Of a stretch of 64,000 nt of DNA, positions 8,685 to 18,962 are shown in pieces (the stretch's first letter is position 1; each line of letters starts with the position of its first letter). This stretch comes from Sphingomonas trueperi (GTDB lineage Bacteria > Pseudomonadota > Alphaproteobacteria > Sphingomonadales > Sphingomonadaceae). Below the pieces are notes generated by a model that did no database searches, was not told the DNA's origin, and saw only the letters and a list, made by a program, of their open reading frames with translations. The stretch spans positions 363,451 to 427,450 of the forward strand of contig NZ_JAATJB010000003.1 in the NCBI RefSeq assembly GCF_011927635.1, given 5' to 3'. Both the position numbers and the translations under genes were made by a program.

Positions 8685-10685
8685 ATGTCTGACACCTTGA
8701 TCAAGATGATCTTCGGTCGGCTCTCCATCGAGAGCCTGCCGATCCACGAGCCGATCGTCGTGGCGACCTTCGCGGGCGTCGCGCTCGGCGGTGTCGCGCT
8801 TCTGAGCGCGCTCACCTATTTCCGCCTGTGGGGCTATCTCTGGAAGGAGTGGTTCACCACCGTCGATCACAAGCGCATCGGCATCATGTACATGGTGCTG
8901 GGTCTGGTGATGCTGCTCCGCGGCTTCGCCGACGCGATCATGATGCGCCTCCAGCAGTCGATGGCGTTCGGCGCCAACGAAGGCTATCTCAACGCGCACC
9001 ACTACGACCAGATCTTCACCGCACACGGCGTGATCATGATCTTCTTCGTGGCGATGCCGTTCGTCACCGGCCTGATGAACTTCGTGGTGCCGCTGCAGAT
9101 CGGTGCCCGCGACGTCAGCTTCCCCTTCCTGAACAATTTCAGCTTCTGGATGACGGCGGCGGGTGCGGCGCTGGTGATGGCCAGCCTGTTCATCGGCGAG
9201 TTCGCGCGGACCGGCTGGCTGGCGATGGCGCCGCTGTCGGGCCTCGACTATTCGCCGGACGTCGGCGTCGACTATTATATCTGGGCCTTGCAGATCGCGG
9301 GCGTGGGTACCTTGCTGTCGGGCGTCAACCTGGTCGCCACCATCGTCAAGATGCGCGCGCCGGGCATGGGCCTGATGAAGATGCCGATCTTTACCTGGAC
9401 CGCGCTTGCCACCAACATCCTGATCGTCGCCGCTTTCCCGGTGCTGACCGCGGTGCTGGCGATGCTCAGCCTCGATCGCTATGTCGGCACGCACTTCTTC
9501 ACGAACACCGCCGGCGGCAACCCGATGATGTACGTGAACATGATCTGGATCTGGGGTCACCCTGAGGTCTACATCCTGATCCTGCCGGCGTTCGGCATCT
9601 TTTCCGAAGTCACCTCGACCTTTTCGGGCAAGCGCCTGTTCGGCTATACCTCGATGGTCTACGCGGTGCTGGTCATCACCATCCTGTCGTACCTCGTCTG
9701 GCTCCATCACTTCTTCACGATGGGCTCGGGCGCGAGCGTGAACAGCTTCTTCGGCATCACCACGATGATCATCTCGATCCCGACGGGTGCCAAGATCTTC
9801 AACTGGCTGTTCACCATGTACAAGGGCCGCATCCGCTTCGAACTGCCGATGATGTGGACCATCGCGTTCATGCTGACCTTCGTGATCGGCGGCATGACGG
9901 GCGTGATGCTCGCGGTGCCCCCGGCGGACTTCGTGCTGCACAACTCGCTGTTCCTGGTCGCGCACTTCCACAACGTGATCATCGGCGGCGTGCTGTTCGG
10001 CCTGTTCGCCGGCATCAACTACTGGTGGCCCAAGGCCTTCGGCTTCAAGCTCGACAAGAAGTGGGGCCTGGTCTCCTTCTGGTGCTGGGTGGTCGGCTTC
10101 TGGGTGGCGTTCACGCCGCTCTACGTCCTCGGCCTCATGGGCGTGACCCGTCGTCTGCGCCACTTCGAGGATCCGAGCCTGCAGATCTGGTTCGTGATCG
10201 CCGCCATCGGCGCCGCGATCATCGCGGTCGGCATCGCCGCGTTCCTCCTCCAGATCTTCGTCAGTATCCGCAACCGCGAGGCGCTGCGCGACGACAGCGG
10301 CGATCCGTGGAACGCGCGCACGCTGGAATGGGCGACCTCGTCGCCGCCTCCGGCCTACAACTTCGCGTTCTCGCCGGTCATCCACGACCTGGATGCCTGG
10401 TACGACATGAAGGCGCGCGGCGCGAAGCGTCCGCTCACCGGCTACCTGCCGATCCACATGCCGAAGAACACCGGCGCCGGCGTCATCCTGGCGGGCTTCT
10501 CGCTGGTCGTCGGCTTCGCGATGATCTGGTACATCTGGTGGCTCGCGGCCGCGGCGTTCCTGGGCCTGCTGGTCACGGCGATCGCCCATACCTTCAACTA
10601 TGATCGCGACTTCTACATCTCTGCGGAAGAAGTGACCGAAACCGAGAATGCGCGCACCGCGGTGCTCGCGCGCCATGGAGCCTGA
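8685..10685 (+). CDS. cyoB: cytochrome bo3 quinol oxidase subunit I
   Basis: The 666-residue catalytic heme-copper subunit, which reduces O2 to water and pumps protons. Visible are [14 protein letters not shown] at helix 1, the CuB/cross-link motif [13 protein letters not shown], the CuB His pair in [11 protein letters not shown], and the heme-ligand region [11 protein letters not shown]. Length and helix count fit CyoB. The ATG giving MSDTLIKM is chosen; a TTG twelve bases upstream would overlap the cyoA stop and is a possible alternative. Confidence 0.97.
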   Translation: MSDTLIKMIFGRLSIESLPIHEPIVVATFAGVALGGVALLSALTYFRLWGYLWKEWFTTVDHKRIGIMYMVLGLVMLLRGFADAIMMRLQQSMAFGANEGYLNAHHYDQIFTAHGVIMIFFVAMPFVTGLMNFVVPLQIGARDVSFPFLNNFSFWMTAAGAALVMASLFIGEFARTGWLAMAPLSGLDYSPDVGVDYYIWALQIAGVGTLLSGVNLVATIVKMRAPGMGLMKMPIFTWTALATNILIVAAFPVLTAVLAMLSLDRYVGTHFFTNTAGGNPMMYVNMIWIWGHPEVYILILPAFGIFSEVTSTFSGKRLFGYTSMVYAVLVITILSYLVWLHHFFTMGSGASVNSFFGITTMIISIPTGAKIFNWLFTMYKGRIRFELPMMWTIAFMLTFVIGGMTGVMLAVPPADFVLHNSLFLVAHFHNVIIGGVLFGLFAGINYWWPKAFGFKLDKKWGLVSFWCWVVGFWVAFTPLYVLGLMGVTRRLRHFEDPSLQIWFVIAAIGAAIIAVGIAAFLLQIFVSIRNREALRDDSGDPWNARTLEWATSSPPPAYNFAFSPVIHDLDAWYDMKARGAKRPLTGYLPIHMPKNTGAGVILAGFSLVVGFAMIWYIWWLAAAAFLGLLVTAIAHTFNYDRDFYISAEEVTETENARTAVLARHGA

Positions 10686-10689
10686 CGCG

Positions 10690-11316
10690 ATGAGCGCCAC
10701 GACCGTACCGACGGGCGATATCCCCGTCTTCTACCAGCTCGAGGAGGAGCATCACGAACCCGGCGGCAGCACGCTGCTCGGCTTCTGGATGTACCTGATG
10801 AGCGACTGCCTCATCTTCGCGATGCTCTTCGCGGCCTGGGGCGTCTATGGTACCAGTTATGCGGGAGGTCCCACCTCCCGCGAGCTGTTCGAGCTGCCGC
10901 TGGTGGCGGTGAACACGGCGATGCTGCTGTTCTCGTCGATCACCTATGGCTTCGCGATGATCGCCATGCAGGAACAGCGCAAGGGCGCCGTCCAGGCCTG
11001 GCTGCTGCTGACCGCGCTGTTCGGCGCCGCCTTCCTCGGCATCGAGCTCTACGAATTCTCGAACCTGATCCATGAAGGTGCGGGTCCGTGGCGCTCAGCG
11101 TTCCTGTCCTCGTTCTTCACCCTAGTGGGCACCCACGGCCTGCACGTCACCTTCGGCCTGATCTGGCTGTTCACGCTGATGGTGCAGATCGGCCGCAAGG
11201 GCCTGATCCCGGCCAATGTCCGTCGCCTGCAGTGCCTGTCGCTGTTCTGGCACTTCCTGGACGTGATCTGGATCGGCGTGTTCACCTTCGTCTATCTGTT
11301 TGGAGCCATGCGATGA
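10690..11316 (+). CDS. cyoC: cytochrome bo3 quinol oxidase subunit III
   Basis: A 208-residue, five-helix subunit III that stabilises the oxidase. Typical features are [21 protein letters not shown] near the N-terminus, the conserved Glu in [15 protein letters not shown], and [15 protein letters not shown] is four bases after the cyoB stop. An in-frame ATG fifteen bases upstream, inside cyoB, is less likely. Confidence 0.96.
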   Translation: MSATTVPTGDIPVFYQLEEEHHEPGGSTLLGFWMYLMSDCLIFAMLFAAWGVYGTSYAGGPTSRELFELPLVAVNTAMLLFSSITYGFAMIAMQEQRKGAVQAWLLLTALFGAAFLGIELYEFSNLIHEGAGPWRSAFLSSFFTLVGTHGLHVTFGLIWLFTLMVQIGRKGLIPANVRRLQCLSLFWHFLDVIWIGVFTFVYLFGAMR

Positions 11317-11705
11317 GCGCGCACCCCCACAGCCACGCCGGCCAGGACCATGGTCATGGCCACGATCATGGCCATGATGCGCCGCACTCCACCCGCGGCG
11401 GCTACATCACCGGCTTCCTGCTGTCGGTCGTCCTCACCGCGATCCCGTTCGGAATCGTGATGGGCGGCTGGATCGCCGACACCCGCGTGGCGGTGGCGAT
11501 CTGCGCGGCCCTGGCGATGGTGCAGATCGTCGTCCACATGATCTACTTCCTCCACATGAACAGCAAGTCGGAGCAGGGCTGGACCCTGATGGCGCTGGTG
11601 TTCACGATCATCATCATCGTCATCGCGCTCGCGGGCTCGCTGTGGGTGATGTACAACATGAACCTCAACATGATGCCCGGGATGGCTTCCGGCGCCGGCA
11701 TGTGA
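11313..11705 (+). CDS. cyoD: cytochrome bo3 quinol oxidase subunit IV with His-rich N-terminus
   Basis: A 130-residue subunit IV with three membrane helices (about 30-50, 58-80 and 92-115). The core motif [15 protein letters not shown] matches CyoD. The first 27 residues are unusual: ten are His in patterns such as HGHGHDHGH, facing the cytoplasm if the usual topology holds, and could bind copper or another metal. It overlaps cyoC and the SURF1 gene by 4 bases on each side. It also ends Met-rich ([10 protein letters not shown]). Confidence 0.93.
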   Translation: MSAHPHSHAGQDHGHGHDHGHDAPHSTRGGYITGFLLSVVLTAIPFGIVMGGWIADTRVAVAICAALAMVQIVVHMIYFLHMNSKSEQGWTLMALVFTIIIIVIALAGSLWVMYNMNLNMMPGMASGAGM

Positions 11706-12394
11706 GCCGGCCGGCTTCCCGCAACGGGATGGCGATCGCGCTGCTGCCGCTGATCGCCATCCTCCTCGGCCTTGGCATCTGGCAGGTCGAGCGGCGCGCC
11801 TGGAAGCTGGCATTGATCGACCGGGTAGAGCGGGGACTGGCCACGGCGCCGGTGCCCGCCCCCGGGCCCGCCGAATGGGCGGGCATCGATAGCGAAGCGA
11901 GCTATCGCCGCGTACGGATCACCGGCACCTATCTTCCCTGCCGCACCAAGCTGGCCCAGGCTGTCACCGAACTCGGGCCTGGCAAATGGGTGATGACTCC
12001 GCTGGTCACAGCGCGCGGCTTCACCGTCTTCGTCAATCGCGGCTTTCTGCCCGAAGGCCAGACGCTGCCCGACTGCATCACGACGAGCGTGAAGCCGGTC
12101 AGCATCTCCGGGCTTCTCCGCTTGAGCGAGCCCAAGGGCGGTTTCCTCCGTTCCAACGATCCCGCCGCCAATCGCTGGTATTCGCGCGATGTGGCTGCGA
12201 TGGGGCAGGGGCTGGCGCAGCTCGCGCCCTATTTCATCGATGCCGATCGCAGCGGCGACGGCTGGCCGCGCGGCGGGATGACCGTCGTCCGCTTCAGCAA
12301 CAACCATCTCGTCTATGCGCTGACCTGGTTCGGCCTGGCGCTGCTGACCGCCTGGTTTGCCTGGCGGGCGTGGCGCGGGCGCGGAGCCGCATGA
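11702..12394 (+). CDS. SURF1 family oxidase assembly protein
   Basis: A 230-residue membrane protein of the SURF1/Shy1 family, which helps insert heme a/o into heme-copper oxidases. Two end helices (about 9-25 and 205-222) bracket a soluble domain; LGIWQVERRAWKLALI after helix 1 and WVMTPLVTARGFTVFVNRGF are family hallmarks. Translation starts at a GTG overlapping the cyoD stop. Its position suggests it serves the bo3 oxidase encoded just before it. Confidence 0.9.
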   Translation: MSRPASRNGMAIALLPLIAILLGLGIWQVERRAWKLALIDRVERGLATAPVPAPGPAEWAGIDSEASYRRVRITGTYLPCRTKLAQAVTELGPGKWVMTPLVTARGFTVFVNRGFLPEGQTLPDCITTSVKPVSISGLLRLSEPKGGFLRSNDPAANRWYSRDVAAMGQGLAQLAPYFIDADRSGDGWPRGGMTVVRFSNNHLVYALTWFGLALLTAWFAWRAWRGRGAA

Positions 12395-13662
12395 CCACGG
12401 CGACGCCGGAGGACGCCGCCCGCCGCAACCTGCTGCTGCTGGTCCAGCTGCGCTGGCTGGCGGTGCTGGGGCAGCTGACCACGATCCTCGGCGTCCATCT
12501 CGTCTTCAATGTCCGGCTGCCGCTGGTGCCGATGCTCATTACGGTGGGCGTGCTGGTCTCGCTCAACCTGGCGATGTACCCGGCACGCGCACTGCGCCCC
12601 GCAACCAATGCGCAGGTGATGGCCGGGCTGCTGGTCGACGTGAGCTGCCTCACCATGCTGCTCTACCTGAGCGGCGGCGCGACCAACCCCTTCGTCTCGC
12701 TCTACCTGCTGCAGGTGGTGCTCGGCGCGGTGCTGCTGGAGACCGCTTCCAGCTGGGCGCTGGTCTTCCTCACCAGCGCGGCCTTCGCGTTCCTGGCGGT
12801 CGTGCACCGCCCACTCCCTTTGCCGCCGATGCTTTCCACGTCGCTGTCGGGCGCGTTCCTGTTCGCCTTGTGGTTCAACTACACGCTCACCGCGACGCTG
12901 ATCGTCCAGTTCGTCACCCGCATCGCCCGTAACCTGCGCGATCGCGATGCGCGCCTCGCCGAATTGCGCCAGCGCGCCGCCGAGGAGGAGCATATCGTCC
13001 GCATGGGGCTGCTCGCCAGCGGCGCCGCGCACGAGCTGGGCACGCCGCTCGCGTCGATCTCGGTGGCGCTGGGCGATTGGCGCGCGGACCGGAAGATCGC
13101 CAAGGACCCGCAGCTCAGCGCCGAAGTGGCGGACATGCAGGCCGAGGTGGCGCGCTGCAAGGCGATCGTCGCCGGCATCCTCTTCGCCGCGGGCGAGATC
13201 AGCGGCGAGGCACCCGAGCGCACCACGCTGCGCCGCTTCGTCACGGGGCTGGTGGAAGCCTGGCCGCGCAACGACAATGTGATCCTCGACTATCGCCTGG
13301 GCAGCGACCTGCCGATCGTCGCCGATCGCGCGCTCGGCCAGTCGATCGTCAATCTCCTCGACAATGCGGTCGAAGCGGGGGCGACTCGCATCCGGTTGTC
13401 GGTCGGCCAGGACGAGGATGTGCTGGTCCTGTCCGTCCGCGATGACGGCCGCGGTTTCCCCGAAGAGATCCTGCCGCGCATCGGCGATCCCTATAACAGC
13501 AGCAAGGGCCGGCAGGGCGCGGGTCTGGGGCTGTTCCTGACCCACAATGTGCTGCGAACGCTCGGCGGAACGCTGACTGCGCGCAATCGCGAGCCCGGCG
13601 GGGCCGAGGTGCTGCTCCGGGTGCCCCAGGCGGCGCTCGCACTTGAGGATGAAGCCGAATGA
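12391..13662 (+). CDS. regB: RegB/PrrB/ActS redox sensor histidine kinase
   Basis: A 423-residue membrane kinase with six hydrophobic segments in residues 18-170. It keeps the quinone-binding GGATNPFVSLYLL motif of RegB. The HisKA H-box is SGAAHELGTPLASI, and a Cys lies 42 residues after that His (ARCKAIV), close to the position of the redox-active Cys of Rhodobacter RegB. The ATPase domain shows LLDNAVEAG, DDGRGFP and GAGLGLFL. It is joined by 4-base overlaps to SURF1 and regA, so the respiratory sensor is made together with the oxidase whose quinol pool it probably monitors. Confidence 0.93.
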   Translation: MTTATPEDAARRNLLLLVQLRWLAVLGQLTTILGVHLVFNVRLPLVPMLITVGVLVSLNLAMYPARALRPATNAQVMAGLLVDVSCLTMLLYLSGGATNPFVSLYLLQVVLGAVLLETASSWALVFLTSAAFAFLAVVHRPLPLPPMLSTSLSGAFLFALWFNYTLTATLIVQFVTRIARNLRDRDARLAELRQRAAEEEHIVRMGLLASGAAHELGTPLASISVALGDWRADRKIAKDPQLSAEVADMQAEVARCKAIVAGILFAAGEISGEAPERTTLRRFVTGLVEAWPRNDNVILDYRLGSDLPIVADRALGQSIVNLLDNAVEAGATRIRLSVGQDEDVLVLSVRDDGRGFPEEILPRIGDPYNSSKGRQGAGLGLFLTHNVLRTLGGTLTARNREPGGAEVLLRVPQAALALEDEAE

Positions 13663-14186
13663 CCGCGCACAAATTGTTGATCGTAGAGGATGATGCGGTG
13701 TTCGCGCGGACGCTGGGGCGCTCGTTCGAACGGCGCGGCTACACGGTCGAGCTGCGCAACGGGCCTGAGGATCTGGAGCCGCTCGCACGGGCGTTCGCGC
13801 CCGATCGCGCCGTCGTCGACCTGCGGCTCGGCGGCAGGTCGGGGCTGGTCTGCGTCAAGCAGCTGCACGAGATCGATCCCACGATGCGGATTGTCGTCCT
13901 CACCGGCTTTGCCAGCATCAGCACCGCGGTCGAGGCAGTGAAGCTCGGCGCCACCAACTATCTGATGAAGCCGGCCAATACCGACGATATCGAGGCGGCG
14001 TTCGACCGCGTCGACGGCGATGTCGATGCCGAGCTCAAGGCGCGGCCGACCTCGATCAAGACGCTCGAATGGGAGCACATCCACCAGACGCTGGCGGATA
14101 CCAACTACAATCTCTCCGAAGCGGCGCGGCGGCTGGGGCTCCACCGCCGGACGCTGGCCCGAAAGCTGGACAAGAAGCACCTCTGA
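13659..14186 (+). CDS. regA: RegA/PrrA/ActR response regulator
   Basis: A 175-residue two-domain regulator, partner of RegB. The receiver holds VEDD at the N-terminus, a phospho-acceptor Asp in AVVDLRLGGRSGL and the Lys in YLMKPAN. A Fis-type HTH ends the protein (YNLSEAARRLGLHRRTLARKLDKK), a sequence almost invariant in RegA proteins, after a Pro-containing linker. RegA homologues control photosynthesis, respiration, nitrogen and carbon genes; here the cyo operon itself is a likely target. Confidence 0.94.
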   Translation: MTAHKLLIVEDDAVFARTLGRSFERRGYTVELRNGPEDLEPLARAFAPDRAVVDLRLGGRSGLVCVKQLHEIDPTMRIVVLTGFASISTAVEAVKLGATNYLMKPANTDDIEAAFDRVDGDVDAELKARPTSIKTLEWEHIHQTLADTNYNLSEAARRLGLHRRTLARKLDKKHL

Positions 14187-14195
14187 CGGGCGTCG

Positions 14196-15431
14196 TCAGC
14201 TCTCCAGCACCCGATCGTCGAACAGGCCATAGGCGAGGGTGGAGGCATAGAAGGCCACCGCCCGCTCGCGCGGCATCGTGCCGGCCCATTTGCGCATGTC
14301 GAACGCGGCATTCTGCAGCGCCATCAGCGCCTGGCTGGCGACCAGCGGGTCGATCGGGCGGATCGTGCCCTCGGCGATGCCGTCGGACAGCATGCCCGCG
14401 AAGCGCCGCGCGATGCGGTTCGACCGATCGAGCATCGTGTTGCGGACATGCGGCGGCAGGCCGGACAGCGCGGTGGTGCGCAAGAGGGGGCCGCGCTCGG
14501 AAAACTGATAGTCGAGCAGCGTCGCCAGCGTGCTCTCGATCCGCTGCCACTGGTTGCCGGCATGGCCCTCGGCCAGCCTTTGCGCATCGGCGAGGATGTC
14601 GAAGCTGCGCTTGTAGCAGGCAATCACCAGATCGTCCTTGGCGTCGAGATGGTGGTAGAAGCTGCCCTTGGTGACGTTGAGCTCGGAGGCGATGCGCTGC
14701 ACCGAGGCGCCGCGATAGCCGAGCTCGTTGATCAGCCTGGTAGCCGCCAGCAGGAATGCCTCGCGGCCGGGCTCCGGCTCGTCATGGACCAGCTCGAACA
14801 GCTCGGGTGACCAGCGCTGCCCCGGCGCGGCCATGCCGTGGCGGAACACGTCCATCAGCCGCGCCTCGACCCGCGGATATTCGTCGATCTCGTAGCGCGT
14901 GATCCAGGCGTTCAGCCAGAAACTGTTCTCGAGCAGCACATGCGCGCGGGCGCCGCGCAGGTCGGTCTCGGCGCGGCTGCCGTCGCTGCCCCACAGGCTG
15001 CGGGTCTTGCGGAAGACGTTCCGCCAGCCCGCCATCAGCTTGCCCTTGAGCGGCTCCTCCATCGCGCGAAGGTCCGACAGCATCGCCACGGCCTGTTCCT
15101 CGCCCCGCCCGATCCGTGCCAGCCGCTCCATGTTGATGGCGAGGAACCGCGCAACGCGCGCCTCGGGCGTGGGCTCCGCCAGCGCCTCATCGAGGATGTC
15201 GTGCAGCCAGGCGAGTGTCTGCTCGAACGCGGCGGCGGCGAGGTCTTCCTTGCGCTTGAAATAATAGGTGACCGAGGTGGTGTTGAGCCCCACGCGCCGC
15301 GCGACGTCGGCGAAAGTCATGCCCTTCGCGCTCTGCTCGTTGATCGCGGCGGCGGCGGCGGCCAGGATGGCGTCGCGCTTGGCCTGGAACCGCTTGGTGT
15401 TGGTGGTCTCGGTCTTGGGCGGCGATTGCAT
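14196..15431 (-). CDS. tandem TetR-type transcriptional regulator
   Basis: A 411-residue protein that contains two TetR units in one chain. The first HTH is at residues 17-62 (MTFADVARRVGLNTTSVTYYFKRK), the second at about 222-262 (ASVQRIASELNVTKGSFYHHLDAK), each followed by a helical ligand-binding-type region. A normal TetR is about 200 residues and dimerises, so one chain could mimic a dimer or bind two half-sites of different sequence. It is divergent from the acyl-CoA dehydrogenase operon and is the obvious candidate regulator of it. It ends 10 bases after regA, on the other strand. Confidence 0.9.
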   Translation of the reverse strand: MQSPPKTETTNTKRFQAKRDAILAAAAAAINEQSAKGMTFADVARRVGLNTTSVTYYFKRKEDLAAAAFEQTLAWLHDILDEALAEPTPEARVARFLAINMERLARIGRGEEQAVAMLSDLRAMEEPLKGKLMAGWRNVFRKTRSLWGSDGSRAETDLRGARAHVLLENSFWLNAWITRYEIDEYPRVEARLMDVFRHGMAAPGQRWSPELFELVHDEPEPGREAFLLAATRLINELGYRGASVQRIASELNVTKGSFYHHLDAKDDLVIACYKRSFDILADAQRLAEGHAGNQWQRIESTLATLLDYQFSERGPLLRTTALSGLPPHVRNTMLDRSNRIARRFAGMLSDGIAEGTIRPIDPLVASQALMALQNAAFDMRKWAGTMPRERAVAFYASTLAYGLFDDRVLES

Positions 15432-15570
15432 CCCCCCAGCTTAGCCGTTTCCGTGGCGCGCCCAAATGGTTTTTTGATCTCGGTATGCGGTAATTTGATC
15501 GGGCGGTGCCCTTTACCGAATATCGGGTACGGGCTAGGCTGCCGCCAAAGATTGACAGGAGAGCGATGCC

Positions 15571-16854
15571 ATGGACTTCACGCTGAACGCGCGCGAAACC
15601 CATTTCCGCGATCGGGTGAAGGCCTTCATGGACGCCGAGATCCGCCCGCGCGAGGCCGAGTATCGCGCCGCCGCTGCGGCGGGCGAGCGCTGGTCGGTCA
15701 ATCCCGTGCTGGAGGACGTCAAGGCGCGCGCCAAGGCGGCGGGGCTGTGGAATTTCTTCATGCCGCCCCAGTCCGGCCGCCCCCATGTCGATGACAGCTT
15801 CGTCTTCGAGGGCGAGCAGCTCACCAATCTGGAATATGCGCTGTGCGCCGAGGAGATGGGTCGGGTTGGCTGGGCATCCGAGGTGTTCAACTGCTCCGCG
15901 CCCGATACCGGCAACATGGAAGTGCTCCACCGCTACGGCACGCGCGCGCAGAAGGATGCGTGGCTGGCGCCGCTGATGCGCGGCGAGATCCGCTCGGCCT
16001 TCCTGATGACCGAGCCCGCGGTCGCCTCGTCCGACGCCACCAATATCGAGACGCGGATCGAGCGCGACGGCGATCACTATGTGATCAACGGTCGGAAATG
16101 GTGGTCCTCGGGCGCGGGCGATCCGCGCTGCAAGATCGCCATCCTGATGGGCAAGACCGATTTCGGCGCCGCCAAGCACGCCCAGCAGAGCATGATCCTG
16201 GTGCCGCTCGACACGCCGGGCGTGACCATCGAGCGGATGCTCTCGGTGTTCGGGTACGACCACGCGCCGCATGGCCATGCCGAGATCGTGCTGCGCGACG
16301 TGCGCGTGCCGGCGGAGAATCTGCTGCTCGGCGAAGGCCGCGGCTTCGAGATTGCGCAAGGCCGGCTCGGACCCGGGCGCATCCACCATTGCATGCGGAC
16401 CATCGGGGTTGCGGAAGAGGCGATCGGGGCGATGGCGAAGCGCCTCGTCAGCCGCGTTGCCTTCGGCAAGCGCATCGCGGACCATTCAATCTGGGAGCAG
16501 CGCATCGCCCGCGCGCGGATCGATATCGAGATGACGCGGCTGCTGTGCCTCAAGGCGGCGGACATGATGGACAAGGCCGGCAACAAGGCCGCGCAGCTCG
16601 AGATCGCGATGATCAAGGTGCAGGCGCCCGCCATGGCGCTGCAGATCCTCGACGACGCGATCCAGGCGCATGGCGGGGCAGGGGTGAGCGACGATTTCGA
16701 CCTCGCGCACAATTGGGGCAGCGTCCGGACGCTGCGGCTGGCGGACGGCCCGGACGAGGTCCATGCCCGCGCGATCGCCCGCGCCGAGTTCGGCAAATAT
16801 GCCGCGTTCGAGGCGGACCGCGCCTCTTCCGGCGATCTTGGCGTGAGCCGGTAG
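15571..16854 (+). CDS. acyl-CoA dehydrogenase family protein
   Basis: A 427-residue flavoprotein of the acyl-CoA dehydrogenase fold. The N-terminal helical domain begins [17 protein letters not shown]; the middle beta domain has [17 protein letters not shown] and [15 protein letters not shown] (FAD/acyl contacts); the C-terminal helical domain includes [23 protein letters not shown] and [12 protein letters not shown]. The sequence style is that of ACAD10/ACAD11-like enzymes often encoded with APH-like kinases. It is first of a four-gene operon with good CAGGAG upstream. Substrate is not fixed by sequence alone. Confidence 0.92.
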   Translation: MDFTLNARETHFRDRVKAFMDAEIRPREAEYRAAAAAGERWSVNPVLEDVKARAKAAGLWNFFMPPQSGRPHVDDSFVFEGEQLTNLEYALCAEEMGRVGWASEVFNCSAPDTGNMEVLHRYGTRAQKDAWLAPLMRGEIRSAFLMTEPAVASSDATNIETRIERDGDHYVINGRKWWSSGAGDPRCKIAILMGKTDFGAAKHAQQSMILVPLDTPGVTIERMLSVFGYDHAPHGHAEIVLRDVRVPAENLLLGEGRGFEIAQGRLGPGRIHHCMRTIGVAEEAIGAMAKRLVSRVAFGKRIADHSIWEQRIARARIDIEMTRLLCLKAADMMDKAGNKAAQLEIAMIKVQAPAMALQILDDAIQAHGGAGVSDDFDLAHNWGSVRTLRLADGPDEVHARAIARAEFGKYAAFEADRASSGDLGVSR

Positions 16855-16863
16855 GAGGGCGGC

Positions 16864-17949
16864 ATGAAGGCAGCCGTCCTGCTCGAGGCCAAGACCCCGC
16901 TCGCGATCGAGGAGGTCCAGGTTTCCAAGCCTGGCCCCCGCGAAGTGCTGATCCGCACCGCCGCGGTAGGGGTGTGCCGATCCGACCTGCACTTCGTCGA
17001 CGGCGCCTTCCCGCACCCGGTGCCGACGGTGCCGGGGCACGAGGCGGCAGGCGTGGTCGAGGCGGTCGGCTCGGATGTCGCGCATCTGCGTCCGGGCGAT
17101 CACGTCATCACCTTCCTCACCGCCTTTTGCGGCTCGTGTGAGTATTGCGTGACCGGTCGGCCTTCGCTCTGTGTCGATCCGTCGACACGGCGGCCTGCCG
17201 ATGCCGAGCCGCGGCTGAAGCTCGCCGATGGCAGGCCGCTCGCGCCGTTCCTCAACCTCTCCGCCTTCGCCGAGATGATGCTGGTGCACGAAAATGCCTG
17301 CGTCGCGATTGCCAAGGACATGCCGCTGGATCGCGCCGCGCTGCTCGGCTGCGCGGTGATCACCGGCGCGGGCTCCATCTTCAACGACAGCCGGTTGCGC
17401 CCCGGCGAGAGTGTCGCGGTGATCGGCGCGGGCGGGATCGGGCTCGCTGCGATCAACGCCGCCAAGATCGCCGGCGCCGGCCAGATCCTCGCGCTCGATC
17501 CGGTGGCCGAGAAGCGCGCGCTGGCCGAGAAGATGGGGGCGACCCATATGCTCGATCCCACGAACGAGGGTGTCGCCAAGCAAGTGCTCGCGCTGACCGG
17601 CGGCGGGGTCCACTATGCGATCGAGGGCGTCGGAAGGCCGGCAACGGCGGAGCTTGCCTGGCAGATCCTGCGGCGTGGCGGCACGGCGACAATCCTTGGG
17701 ATGATCGCACCGGGCCAGAGCGTCAGCCTGCCGGGCCATACCTTCCTCACCGGCAAGAAGATCCAGGGCTCGCTGCTTGGCAGCACGCGCTTCCCGATCG
17801 ACATGCCGCGGCTGGTGCAACTCTATCTGGACGGCAAGCTCGACCTCGACACGATGGTCGCGGAGCGCATTGGCCTGTCCCAGGTCAACGATGCGCTGGA
17901 GAAATTGCGGCAAGGCACGAGCGTTCGCTCGGTGATTACCTTCGCATGA
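16864..17949 (+). CDS. zinc-dependent alcohol dehydrogenase
   Basis: A 361-residue medium-chain dehydrogenase of the class III-like branch. The catalytic zinc site is suggested by GVCRSDLHFVDG and PTVPGHEAAGVV; the structural zinc loop keeps four Cys in CGSCEYCVTGRPSLC. The NAD-binding GAGGIGLAAINAA lies near residue 187. It lies 9 bases after the dehydrogenase gene and overlaps the kinase-like gene by 4, so it belongs to the same transcript. It could oxidise or make a hydroxy intermediate of the pathway; that is inference. Confidence 0.9.
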   Translation: MKAAVLLEAKTPLAIEEVQVSKPGPREVLIRTAAVGVCRSDLHFVDGAFPHPVPTVPGHEAAGVVEAVGSDVAHLRPGDHVITFLTAFCGSCEYCVTGRPSLCVDPSTRRPADAEPRLKLADGRPLAPFLNLSAFAEMMLVHENACVAIAKDMPLDRAALLGCAVITGAGSIFNDSRLRPGESVAVIGAGGIGLAAINAAKIAGAGQILALDPVAEKRALAEKMGATHMLDPTNEGVAKQVLALTGGGVHYAIEGVGRPATAELAWQILRRGGTATILGMIAPGQSVSLPGHTFLTGKKIQGSLLGSTRFPIDMPRLVQLYLDGKLDLDTMVAERIGLSQVNDALEKLRQGTSVRSVITFA

Positions 17950-18962
17950 GCGACCTCGACGAAACCCGCCTCGCCGCCTGGGCCTCGGCGCAGGTGCCCG
18001 GCTTCACCGGTCCGGTTACCGTCACCAAGTTCCCAGGAGGGCAGAGTAACCCGACCTATCGCGTTGAAAGTACGAGCGGTGCCTATGTCCTCCGTCGCAA
18101 ACCGTTTGGAACGATCCTGCCCTCCGCCCACGCGGTCGAGCGCGAATATCGGCTGATCGCCGCGCTGCATCCCGCCGGCTTCCCCGTCGCGCGGCCCTAT
18201 GCCCTGTGCGAGGACCGGCAGGTGATCGGCGCGCCTTTCTACCTGATGGAGATGGTCGAGGGGCGAACCTTCTGGGACGGGTCGTTGCCGGAGATGGCGC
18301 CGGCGGCGCGCACCGCGATCTACGAGGCGATCGTCGACACGCTGGCGGCGCTGCATCGGATCGACCCGGAGACGGTCGGCCTAGGCGACTATGGCAGGCC
18401 GGGCAATTATTTCGCCCGCCAGGTCGAACGGTGGACCCGCCAGTATCGCGCCAGCCAGACCGACGATCTGCCCGAGGTGGAATCGCTGATCGACTTCCTG
18501 CCGCGGACGGTGCCGCCGCAGACCCAGACCAGCATCGTCCATGGCGATTATCGCATCGACAACATGATCTTCGCCGCCGACCGGCCGCAGGTGCTGGCGG
18601 TGCTCGACTGGGAGTTGTCGACGCTCGGCGATCCGCTCGCCGATTTCTCCTATTTCCTGATGAACTGGGTGACCGAGCCGGAGGGCCGATCGGGCGTGAA
18701 GGGGCTGGCGGGGCCGGAGACGGGCATCCCGACGATCGAGGCAATGGTCGCGCGCTACTGCGCCGCGACCGGGCGCGACGGCGTGCCCGATCTCGACTGG
18801 TACTTCGCCTACAACCTGTTCCGCCTGACCGGCATCGTCCAGGGGATCAAGAAGAGGATGCTCGACGGCAATGCCTCGAGCACGCAGGCGGCCAACACGG
18901 TCGAGCGACTACCGGGGCTGGCGTCGGCGGCGTGGCATTTCGCGCAAAGGGCAGGGGAATGA
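17946..18962 (+). CDS. APH-family phosphotransferase (acyl-CoA kinase-like)
   Basis: A 338-residue protein kinase-like/aminoglycoside phosphotransferase fold. The N-lobe has [14 protein letters not shown] and YVLRRKPFG; the catalytic loop is [11 protein letters not shown] and the metal-binding motif is [16 protein letters not shown]. It is not expected to be a drug-resistance gene: proteins of this type next to acyl-CoA dehydrogenases (ACAD10/11 in animals, LvaA in Pseudomonas) phosphorylate 4-hydroxyacyl-CoA so that the dehydrogenase-like partner can remove phosphate. The operon context supports that role here. Confidence 0.88.
   Translation: MSDLDETRLAAWASAQVPGFTGPVTVTKFPGGQSNPTYRVESTSGAYVLRRKPFGTILPSAHAVEREYRLIAALHPAGFPVARPYALCEDRQVIGAPFYLMEMVEGRTFWDGSLPEMAPAARTAIYEAIVDTLAALHRIDPETVGLGDYGRPGNYFARQVERWTRQYRASQTDDLPEVESLIDFLPRTVPPQTQTSIVHGDYRIDNMIFAADRPQVLAVLDWELSTLGDPLADFSYFLMNWVTEPEGRSGVKGLAGPETGIPTIEAMVARYCAATGRDGVPDLDWYFAYNLFRLTGIVQGIKKRMLDGNASSTQAANTVERLPGLASAAWHFAQRAGE

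Noticed and set aside
8643..10700. A 685-codon frame antisense to cyoB
   Set aside because: Low-complexity His/Arg/Asp composition with no motif; it mirrors the real, motif-rich cyoB.
17946..18962. Aminoglycoside resistance gene
   Set aside because: The APH fold is right but the context (acyl-CoA dehydrogenase, dehydrogenases) points to a metabolic acyl-CoA kinase.
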